Positions 29,301 to 41,366 of a stretch of DNA of 64,000 nt are shown piece after piece; position 1 is the stretch's first letter; each line of letters begins with the position of its first letter. Position numbers and translations under genes: made by a program. The notes below the pieces were generated by a model. That model worked only from the letters and a program-made list of their open reading frames with translations, was not told where the DNA came from and ran no database searches. Origin of the DNA: Atrina japonica (taxonomy: Eukaryota > Mollusca > Bivalvia > Pterioida > Pinnidae). The DNA is taken from positions 2,033,001 to 2,097,000 of the forward strand of contig BROG01000044.1 of NCBI GenBank assembly GCA_030159075.1, given 5' to 3'.

Positions 29301-32300
29301 AGTTCCTTATGCCTATGGAGGTAATCAGTGGATTGGCTACGACGACACGGAGAGTTTTCACGGTGAAGGTCAGTTGAATACGAAAAATTAATTTCACTTT
29401 TTCAGGGAGATCTTTAATTTACTTGAAATAAATGAGACTTAATTGGTTGTTCGATCAAAGGTGTCTGTGTTTCACTTTTGGAAAAGTATCTTAATGAAAT
29501 GAGAAAGTTTCAAATTAGTATGAAAAATAATGCTGCATTTATTAACATTTTGCAGGCAAACTACATCAAATCCCAGGGGCTCTTGGCGGTGCAATGGTCT
29601 GGTCCATAGATCAGGACGACTTTGCCGGAACTTGTGGTGATGGCAATTTCCCATTAATGACCGTTCTGAAAGATGCACTAAGTTCCACGAGTAGTCAGTC
29701 TTCTTCCTCCACTCCTCTCAACACACAGCCCGTGTCTTCATCAGTGCCGCCAATGACAATTTCTCCTGTTACACCAGCTTCGGGCTACAAACGCGTCTGT
29801 TATTTTACTAATTGGGCACAGTATCGGACTGCACCAATGACATTTGTGGCAGAAAATGTGGACCCTTTCTTGTGCACACACATCATGTATGCCTTTGGAA
29901 AAGTAGTAGGAAACGATATTGACGCATACGAATGGAACGACAAAACCAGTGGTGGTATGTATGAACTGAAATAATTATTGTCAATGGTTTTCACTAGCCA
30001 GCTGTGCAATGCCCGACCATTTTCACATTAGACATATCTATCAGGTACGAGGATGGTATGCATTTAACGCAATTGTAAATATTTGTATTTCTTTATAGGA
30101 CAATATGAACGAATTATGAACCTGAAAAATGTAAATTCGGACCCTGAGGGTTTCACTAGCTATTGGAGGATGGACGCACGGTACTGCCCATTTGTGGCTT
30201 TGGTAGACGATCCAAATGACATAGACACGTTTGCTAATAATGCTGTGGCATATCTCCGTGCATATGGCTTCGACGGCTTAGACCTTGATTGGGAGTACCC
30301 AGGGAGTAATGGTAGCCCTCATGGTGACAAACAACGATTCACGCTCCTGGTGCAGGTAAATATGAGTATGAGACTACAATTGTTCTGAAAGAAAGTAGAT
30401 TTAAATTTCACGTCGTTCATGTCTCTTTAGGACAGATGTGTTGAATTTCAATATACTATATCAATGTATTTGCAGAAACTGAGGAGTGCATTCGATGCTG
30501 ATACAACATCGACAGGACGTTCTAGACTCTTGCTTACAGCTGCTGTTTCTGCATCCAAGACGACCATCGATTCCGGATACGAAATCAGTCTAATTGAACA
30601 GTAAGAATTTTACATCTCGCTCATCAAGACCAAAAGCTTGAAAAAATTCCACTTAATGTAAAACTGCCGAGAACGAGCACGTTTAACTCCTGTAAATAAT
30701 ATGTAATGAATTTTGATTTAAAACTGAAACCAGTGAAAAAATATCAGCATTGTAAGTACAGTCATTTTCCTTGGTTAAGGACGTGAATGAATGAATGATG
30801 ATCTTGATCCATGACTTTCCAGGTACCTGGACTTTATCAACCTAATGTCTTATGATCTGCATGGATCTTGGGATGGCGTAACTGGACATCACAGTGCCTT
30901 GTACAGTCGCAGTGGGGAGACAGGTGGAGATCTGTATTTTGAATCAGGTAAGGGCATATTCCCAAAATGAATGTAAATAACGTATATTGCAATGTCAATA
31001 GTGTTTATCACATGACGATAAATATTCATAGACCTTTGAAGCAAATCGAGTAGGAAACTTTCTGACCTTGACAATATATGTCATCTATTCTTCCAGGACT
31101 ATGCTGTAAACTATTGGATAAACGCAGGTGCACCACCAGAGAAAATCATTCTAGGTCTAGGACTGTATGGAAGATCGTTTACGCTGGCCAGCTCATTTGT
31201 TCACGGCCTGGGAGCAACAACGAATGGTGCCGGAAATGCTGGAACATATACTGTTGAAGCTGGATTACTTGCGTATTATGAGGTAAGTTAATTGTTGGAT
31301 TTCCTTCGATCATGCGGTAGTATTGAATAATCGTTGATCACAATGTTGATATTTGCTGGTTTTTGTCAATCTGTTATCAATGTATATGATAAGCTTTGGA
31401 AATGAGGCTGTCAGTGAAGAACATTTCTTGACAATACGTTGTTTGTATTTCAGGTGTGTGACAAGATTAAAAATAATGGCTGGACGAGGGTATGGAATGA
31501 CGAACATAAAGTTCCTTATGCCTATGGAGGTAATCAGTGGATTGGCTACGACGACATGGAGAGTTTCACGGTGAAGGTCAGTTGAATATGAAGAAATTAT
31601 GCAGCGATATTAATCATTGAAATTAGGTAGAACCATAAGTATTTGTTAACATTTTTTGGCGAGTATTCACCACTATTAATATTTATTTACTAACTGAGTT
31701 CACCTCTCTCTGATTCTATCCAGTGAGGGTGGACGTTTTACTCTGTTGCACAATCTGCATGGTATGATATTTAAGTGAGCAATATTCATTTTGTGCATTT
31801 TTATTCTAAATGTACTTGTTTCTGACGAACCATGCTGAATGAAGTTTTGATCATTGCAATTTGATTTTCGTGTGTTTATTAACCTTGTTGTAGTGGTAGC
31901 AAGTACAACAATTGATTGATTGCAATATATAATGCGTAGTATTTGTGTTATTTTGTGATGATTTTTCCGACTGAGTGAAAACATTCATAAATGAAACTGG
32001 CTAAACGCGAACAGGCACATGCTAACCACAACTGATAAACCCAAATCATAGATTATCTTCCGAACTGAACATTGTTTCTGGAAATGTTTCTGAAAATTTT
32101 AAGGTTTGTAAATCACAAATAGAGGTACAATTGCTTGTCAGTGGACCGTTAAGTCTATCAGGAAATGTGCATATATAGTAAACTTTGGTCATCACACCCT
32201 TCTTAATATCTATGGCCAGTTCATTTTGGAGAAAAGGTCAGGATATGGATGATAATATACCTAATAAGATAAAAGCTTACTGTGATCCACGTGAAAACGG

Positions 32301-35300
32301 TTACAAAATTTTTTATCTACAACAATTTTGAACCTTTTGATAGCTGTCTGTCTGAGCTTCGTAGAAATTAGTAGAAAAATATGAGAATAAGCTAAGAAGT
32401 GATATTCCTCCGAAAACAGGTGAGAAGTCTTCTGTTAGATCTCAACAACGTGGCAAGCACATTCGTGACAAGCACACTCGTGTCAAGTACATTCGTGACA
32501 AGCACATTCGCGAGAAGCGACATTATAATGAAAAAAGCATGATACAGTCTACGAAATCGGGTAAATACTGTGGATGCAAACATAATTATGATGCCAAATG
32601 AAGTATGTCCTACTTATGGCAAAACATTCAATGCGTGTTAAAGTAATAACTATTTTAAGATAATGTGTAAAAAGGTTAACAAGGTCAATATTTCTCGTCC
32701 CTGATAATGATTAACTTCAGCCCCATAAAGCTGTCATTTCAACTTTTAAACCAATTTATAATAAAATTTATGATATAAAACTGAAATTGAAAGCATAATT
32801 GAAATGTTGATTTCTATTTGGATTGTGGGACAAAAATAAAAAAATATGTGAATGTAATGTCAGAAAGCAACAAGTCCGCAGCGGCTTCTGCTGTATTACG
32901 CATGTATGACAACAATAAACTTGATCCGTTGGGGGAGACAACTCTAACTGTGATTAATCCAAAAAATGGTCATACTTACCCTCTCAAATTTATCGCCGTG
33001 AGCAACTACAATGGTTACTTGGCGTAGAGGCTATCCGGACAGTTTTATAGCTAACGTTACCTCCATCGATACCAATATTGGATGACCTTAGGGAAGCATC
33101 CAGGACAGATGATCCTGTTGTAAAACCAAAAGTTTCCCCATGTAGATAACTATCCGCTGCTCTCAAAGACTGCGTCAAATCTGAAATTGACATTCGCTTT
33201 GAGCGTGGCAGTTTTGGGGCACGCAGTCCAGGAATGGTCCGCGCAGTCAAATATGTCATTTAGAATCGATTCCAGAGGTGCATCAGTAGGATATGCCTGT
33301 TGACGTGCCGTCAAGCGTGGACGACCTGCACGTGTTCGGTCTCTGACATTACCAAATTGTTGAAATGTTCTCATGAATAGTGTTTATGTGGACATCGAAT
33401 TGCATAGCAATAGCGCGATTCAGTATACCAGCTTAGATCAGATCATTCCAACTGCGCGAAGGTGCTCATTTTCATTCAGCTTAGGTATCTGCTCTACGGT
33501 CAGTTTCATCAGAAAACAACTGTTTTTCTGCTCTCAAAGGTCAGTGTAACACTTACCAATTCAAAAATCCAAAACATTTTGGAATTTTAGATACTTGAAA
33601 TTTTAACTAAAAATCTAAAATATTAAATCAAATATCTAAAACCGTATTGATATTTTTAGATTTTTTACCAAAATCTAAAATATAAAATATCCAATTGGTT
33701 TTGGGTTTTGATATTTTGGATTTTTAGAATTTTAGGATTTCGACGTTTCAAAGTTCCAGAAACGTTTTTGATCAAAAACCTAAGTATCGAATATCCAAAA
33801 TGGTTTGGAATTTTTGAGATTTCGGATCCCAACCAAATTATAATGGCAAAACTGATTCACTGTAAAATTGATGAAACATTTACTGATAAAGTTTAATCGC
33901 GGAGGAACCGATCAATATGATCACAAATGAAACAGCTCCTCGTAGTATATTAGCAAAAGTCTACGCAACAAGCCGAAACCAATTAAAAAGCGTATAAATG
34001 GACAACTTACGTTGAAGCTTTATTATGATAAGTCAGAGCAAGGTCATCCAGAATTTAATCAAGACATATACTTTGAGCGCAAAAGTGATTCTGGATTCCC
34101 AGAAGAGTAGTTGAACGAATTGCGAAACACACATCGTGCAATCTCATGATGGCGCAAAATATCGGCGTTAACGGATTCATATTCGTCAGACTAAAACAGT
34201 GACAATATGCGAATCATCTCTGACAGGTTTAGAGGAATGCAAAATCGAACACATATCACCTCCACAAATGAAGCAAAATGTGTTGAATTGGAAACCCAAG
34301 TTCTAAAGTAAATATTATAAACATAATACCAAAGTTATAATGCTCAAGACGATATCGTTTCTGTCAATTAGACTTCATCAGTTGAGCTCCAATTTGAAAA
34401 GTATGTGTATTTTCTAAAGATAAAGTGGTATCATACAAGGCCAAAATAATATCTCTAAAAGTATAGCCGAAATCCGTCTAAGAGTAACCACTGTAAAAAA
34501 ATGACTATCTTAGCTTTAGACAATTTTCGAATTTAAATAGTGTTAACAGTGCCAAATATTACTTTAGTATAAGATGAACAGCTGGTACCGAAATACCAGG
34601 TACTAGGTTTATGTATACCCTCGGGAACTCAAACGGTCCACCAGCAGTGGCAACGACCTAGTGGTTATAAATATTATAAACATAATACCAAAGTTATAAT
34701 GCTCAAGACGATATCGTTTCTGTCAATTAGACTTCATCAGTTGAGCTCCAATTTGAAAAGTATGTGTATTTTCTAAAGATAAAGTGGTATCATACAAGGC
34801 CAAATGATATCTCTAAAAGTATAGCCGAAATCCGTCTAAGAGTAACCACTGTAAAAAAATAACTATCTTAACTTTAGACAATTTTCGAATTTAAATAGTG
34901 TTAACAGTGCCAAATATTACTTTAGTATAAGATGAACAGCTGGTACCGAAATACCAAGTACTAGGTTTATGTATACCCTCGGGGACTCAAACGGTCCACC
35001 AGCAGTGGCAACGACCTAGTGGTTATAAATATTATAAACATAATACCAAATGTAACAATTGTTCCGCAAGAAAGTGAAAAATCAAATGTGAATCCTCAAT
35101 GTGCAAAACCAAATGTGAATCCCATCCCAGATATAACAACTGACTCAAATGAAAACGTACAATTACGAAAATCAACGCGTATTTGTAAACAACAAACAAA
35201 CTGTAATACTTCATTTGTTTTTGACTAATGGATTAAGTAATTTGTTTTATTTGTAGCACAGATAGTGTACAAATTCAATTTTTAAACTCATCAACTCCTG

Positions 35301-36534
35301 AAAAACAATGGACCCTTCTGTTAATCAATGACTTAGACCAATCCAAATGTATCTTTAGGGTGAATAAGTTACCAAATGTTATACATGTTTTATTGGATGC
35401 ATTTCAAAATTTCCTGAAATTCACTTTAATTTGACATTTCAGTTCTCAACAGACATTTGATTTCAGCGTGACACTTCATGTTTGTTTATTGTTGTTTAAC
35501 GTCCCACTCAAGAATATTTCACTTATATGGAGACGTCACCATATGCCGGTGAAGGGCTTCAAATTTTGGCCTATGCTCGGCACTTACGGCCATTGAGCAG
35601 TGAGGGTTCTTTAACGTGCCGACACTTACTGTGACACGGGACCTCCAGTTTTAACTGTCTCATCCGAAAGACAGGAAACCAACCTGTCGGCAGCGGGACT
35701 CGAACTCACGACCTCACGATCCAGAGTCGAGCGCGCTACCGACTGAGCCAGGCCGGCTCTGACACTTCATGAAACATATCTATATGAACAGTAATTGTAA
35801 ATTTATATAATGATAAAGATAAAGTGAGAGGAGTGGAACAACTGCAATCCGTAACCAGATCAATACACTGAATGTTTAGAACCTTTACCTGACAGGTTGT
35901 GTGCAATTCTGTTTTGGGTTGTTTGTTTGTTTATTGTTGTTTAACGCCCCACTCAAGATATTTCACTCATATGGAGACGTCACCAAATGCCGGTAAAGGG
36001 CTTCGAATTTTGGCCTATGCTCGGCACTTACGGCCATTGAGCAGTGAGGGTGTTTTAACGTGCCGACACCTACTGTGACACGAGACCTCGGTTTTTACTG
36101 TCTCATCCGAAGGACAGGAAACAAACCTACCGCCGGCTGGACTCGAACTCACGACCTTACGATCAATAGTCGAGCGCGCTAGCAACTGAGCCAGGCCGGC
36201 TCCAATTCTGTTTTGGGAGAAATACATGTAACCATATTTAAACTGTGCATACGATAACAAAATATCGAGGACCATCAGCAAAATGGTTGCTTTGTAAGAT
36301 CAAAGGGCCGATAATTACATAAACTAAGTTACCAATTAATATGTACATGTAAGATGAATACATATTGTTTGCGGTAATACCCAATGACAAAAATCTCAAA
36401 TACAAAGTATTATATGGGAGATCATGAAGTTCATTTCGGGAAATCTCTCACTTTTATTTAACTGCAAAGACAAAAAATAGTCTTTAAATTGATTAAATGG
36501 GGATATGAACCATGGATCCAGTATTTCCTTAAAT

Positions 36535-36604
<70 letters not shown>

Positions 36605-39600
36605 TCAACTACTACAGAATGAAAAATGTTTTGAGGTTAAACTATTCGACTTAGCACTTGAGGTACAGCTTTACTACAAAGATATTTCAATTCCCCGTGA
36701 CCACACTTATATATTCTTATTCTTATATCAGATATGAAACCAGACTATCGGTTGCAGTTGTTGGGTCGGTATACCTATATTGTTTAACTGTAGGCTGAAT
36801 ACATCAAAACACGGGGTCTAGGTGGTGCAATGGTTTGGTCTATAGATCAGGATGACTTTACCGGAAGTTGTGGAGACGGCGTGTTTCCTTTATTGACTAT
36901 ACTGAAGAACTCACTGGACAGCAATGGATCTTCCAGTTTTCAACCTACCCAGACAACATCATATTCCCCAATAACCTCGAACTCTGCATCATCGACGTTG
37001 ATAAGCTCACAGTGTGGTCGTAAGTTTGGATTTTATTTGTACAATGACATGAGAATACTACGTTAACTTGTTGCTTGTTTTGTCTACATCTAAATAATAT
37101 TGGATTCGTTTGACTCTTCCCACTTAATTATGCATGTTTACTTTGAAATAGAATTAATGGTAGTTTTCCTTTCATGCCTCAGTTTTGGTTAACACCACAG
37201 AATCTCGTAATCTGTAATCGTATGGTGTATTAAACATGGTATTTTCAACGTTGCATTTTGAGGTCAAGTCTTGAAGTATTTAATATTGATGGTTAAAAAT
37301 GCAATTCCGTCTAAAGTCGATAGTTCTTATATAATTTTTAGCTAATTCCGTTTTCTTATTTGTACATTTTAGCAGTATGATAAGCTAGAATATAATGATT
37401 ACATATGTATAGTATGCAGTATATATAAATTCGTTTTCCCCGCAGCACCTGCGATCTGCGAGGAAGGAAAATTGTATGGTGACAACTGTGACATGGCAAT
37501 ATATTATCAGTGCCACTCTGGGGTATCTCATCAATACGCATGCGCAACAGGAACAGTATGGGATGTGCGAATAAACAGTTGTAACTGGGATTATCTTGTA
37601 CTGACATCCTCCTCCTTATGTGATTGTGGTCGTAAGTTTTAGCAAGAATGTGAAACATAACGTACAGAAACACTGCTACAAATTGTGTTGATGATGATGA
37701 TGGTGATAATGATAATGATTATTACTATTATTATAGCTGATAGTGTGACATTATGTAAGATTTATGTTAAGTAAACGATTTTAAAAGGTAATGTTTGTTT
37801 TCTTGATGAAAAAAGCATATTGAAATATGAACCATCACTTATATTACTTATAAGTATTCAATTTCCGTAAAATATATTTATCAGATTTTACACGTTTTTA
37901 CAGCGCCCTCTACATGTACCGATGGAACATTTTATGCTGATAACTGTGATATGAAACTTTATTACCAATGTGCACATGGGATACCGTACCCATACGAGTG
38001 TCACACGGGAACATTGTGGGATGTAACTATTAACATTTGTAACTGGGAGTCGGTGGTGCCACCACGAACGAACACGCAAAGCGGATGTATTTTGCAGTCA
38101 ACAACATCAATATCACACACCACATCAAACGTTACAAATCCAACGACGACAACACAGACGACGTCTCATAGAACAACACAGACTACTGGTTCTGGTTCAA
38201 GCTGTGGTCGTAAGCATTATTTATAAAATAAAGTCTATGAATTAGCTTGAAATTTCTGTTCAGAAAAAAAATATTTTGAAGTGGAATTAGTGTAAATTGT
38301 CTTTAATGTTTTATACAAATATACAGGAATTTATCTAATTATCAATATAAGCTGAAATATTCATTTACCCTCTTTAACCTTAGATATGTTATTGAAGAGA
38401 ATTAGATAAAACTTTATTTCTGTTCTTTCCACCATAAAACTACGTTTTCTCTACAGTATTATATAACGTTGCATTATTTCGAAAACTGCATCCTTAATCC
38501 ATGTTGTTACGCTCAAATCACCATTCATTTACAAAACAACCTAAACCTTGAAGAAAAATATATTTTAAACAGACATGACAATATGGGAGAAAACACTTTT
38601 CATATCTAAACGCATCATTGAATCATAGTAGTATTTCATTTTTGTCGAAAATACGTAAATATACCATCATTACATTCAGTTTTACACTCTTTCAATTTTA
38701 AATTCAGTATTGATACAGTAGTAAATAAAAAAAATGAATAGAAAATCAAAGAATATATAAAGTTGGTTTAACTCGGCAATTGTATCATTAGAAATAACAA
38801 TATATATACACTACTTGTTTGTATACATAACTTGCACATTTCTAGTCCACTTGTTTGTGTATCTCTTGTCTTATTAGATTTTCATTTTGTTTTCGTCAAT
38901 TAACTATATTTATACATCTCTATTCGCATTACACTATCATTTATTTTAGTCTATTAACTATATTTTATACATCTCTAGTCGTATTACATTATCATTTATT
39001 TTAATCAATAAACTATATTTTGTACATCTCTGATCGTATCGCTTTATACATTTATTGCCCTGGACCCAGATGCACAACAGGTCGTTAAATTTAACGTGAA
39101 GTTAACCAATGTTAAACCAATGGGCTAACTGTACGTTAAATTTAATGATGCGTTGTGCAACCGGGTCCTGGTTGTAGGGAGACATGAGGATTTGTTTACC
39201 CAAGGCAAGTCATATTTCCCGAGGACAAAGCCCGAGGGGAATATGAATTGCCAAGAATTAACAAATACTCATGCATCCCTACAACCAGGGCAATAAATTG
39301 TTTATTAAAGCGAAATACAGAATCAATGAAGAATGTCAAATAAGCTGCAAAAGTTTTCGCACGAGTGAGACATGACGGACGCGAGGAGAATATGACGCAC
39401 GCGAGGGAGATATGATGCATGCGAGGCAGACATGGAGTGAAGTTTCCCCTGACACGTGACGGCTCTCAACCAATCCATGACTGAGTTTTTTTAAGAGGCG
39501 TAAAAATACCAAGTCTATTCCAAGAAAATACAGATGTTAGCAAGAATTCACATTATTTTTGCCAAATAACTATTTACATTATCATTTAGTTTACCCAATT

Positions 39601-41306
39601 AACTATAATTTATGTATCTGTAGTCGCATTACATTGTCATTCATTTTAGTCAATTAACTATACTTTATACATCTGTAATCGTATTACATTATCATTTATT
39701 TTAATCAATTAACTATATTTTGTTACTTCTTTATTTCGGTCCAGTAATTTTTGTGTTCTGGTGACCTGTAGTCACTGTAAATCTTTTCACTGTTGTTTCG
39801 GTCTTTTTATACATTTATTTCTCGATTCGATAATACTTCTAGTTTTCTTTCATTGAAATAGACTGTAGCAAATTCCACAAACATATAAACTTACAAACTG
39901 GACAAAATCAGTGTATTGTAATTATAGCAACATTTAATAAACATTTATTTTATAGCGCCTGCGGTGTGTGAAGATGGGAAACTATATGGTGACAATTGTG
40001 ATATGTCTATCTATTATCAGTGTAGTTCTGGGATTTTTTACCAGTACGCATGTGCAGCCGGAACTGTATGGGATGTGAGAATAAATAACTGTAATTGGGA
40101 TTATCTTGTTTTGACATCAGCATCTCCATGTGGATGTGGTCGTAAGTATAGAGAGTAAACTTCATATCAATTAATGACTTAAAAATAAATATAATAAATA
40201 AATCTGACTGATATCAGTTTAACTTACTCGATTGTTTCTATACGTTTCGTATTACAGTCCAGTGTTTAAATTACCTCTGTGGTCGAGTGGTTCGAGCATA
40301 ACGCTTTGAAGCTAACTCGAATAATTTCAGCGCCATCTATCCACCTATCTATCCATCTATCTAGGGCTTGAAGGCAACATGTTCACCGGACTCGTCAGTT
40401 CTGAACATATTGTACAGACCAATCAGAGACGATTATCAAGTTGAGGATACTTACTGGAAAGAACCACAATTTTAAAAAGAACGTTTCTTAATGCTTTCTG
40501 CTTTTAGAAGATAAATATGACTTTAAAATTCAAATAGAAACATGATTTTTTGTTCCAGGGCACATGTTTACAAACAATATATAACTCCTCTGCTTACTTT
40601 TCATGTTAAGATAAACTAATCCCATGATGCTCTAGTATTAGTAATTTCCGGCTGACACACTGTCACAGTAAATGCATTCTGGCCTTAATGGAGCAATCAG
40701 AGATCGGCGGAATATAACGACTGATATTATTTGGGTTACTTTGAACCATGAAGTATCTCACCTGTTGTTAGTGCAGGTTCAAGATCCGCTAATTTTGTGA
40801 GAATATTTAGCAGCTTACTTGCAGAAGGCCGGTGTTCTTTTCCCGGGTACCTTGTCAATGGGATCACATCTTCGTCACGAGAAACTGGTCGCCAACATAT
40901 AGGTGTGGCTTCTTTCGGGTGAGACAAAACTGTGATCCCATGTCACAGCATGAATCGAACGTAAAGAACGTAAAAAGAACTTCACTGCATTGCACAAATC
41001 TACATTTGTGGTGTTCACCTTATGCTGGAAACATCTCCACATAAGTGAAAACAATCTTGGCGGTATGTAAAACAACAATGAAATATGATATAAATGATAT
41101 GAATGATTATGATATAAAAATAGTGCAATTTTACACAAAACATAAACTTGTGATAAAATCGTTTTAAAACAGAATATAGACATTCTGTAAATACATTCCT
41201 ATGTTTAGCGATCTCTTGGGGTGATAATCTGCTATTTATATAAAACGATAAAAATAGTTTTGCATTAATAATCAATGTTGAGACTCATTTTGTTACTCTC
41301 TCTCTA

Positions 41307-41366
<60 letters not shown>

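Larger units (their letters stand above)
12343..31596 (+). repeat. Tandem array of nine ~2.2 kb GH18 gene segments
   Basis: E2 starts lie at 12343, 14571, 16789, 19010, 21223, 23443, 25668, 27882 and 30099, giving spacings of 2,213-2,228 bp. Introns are as alike as exons, so copying is recent or the array is kept uniform by gene conversion or unequal crossing-over. The left edge is in the intron just before the first E2, the right edge about 20 bp after the last E6. Confidence -1.
32350..35228 (+). mobile_element. Ty3/Gypsy-type retrotransposon relic (internally deleted)
   Basis: Decayed pieces in order: a gag-like basic stretch with a broken zinc knuckle ([14 protein letters not shown], then [10 protein letters not shown], 32550-32700), a protease-region piece ([17 protein letters not shown] ... 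[15 protein letters not shown], 32818-33027), and the pol C terminus (DGAKYRR, then HIRQTKT near 34145-34200, and [12 protein letters not shown] near 35160-35200). Reverse transcriptase and integrase are not found. It lies in the intron between E6 and E7 of GH18 domain 9. Confidence -1.

Noticed and set aside
12343..31576. Nine separate chitinase pseudogenes in tandem
   Set aside because: No signal exon, stop codon or terminator between units; the fused exon and frame-neutral unit length argue for one gene, and the indels look like consensus errors.
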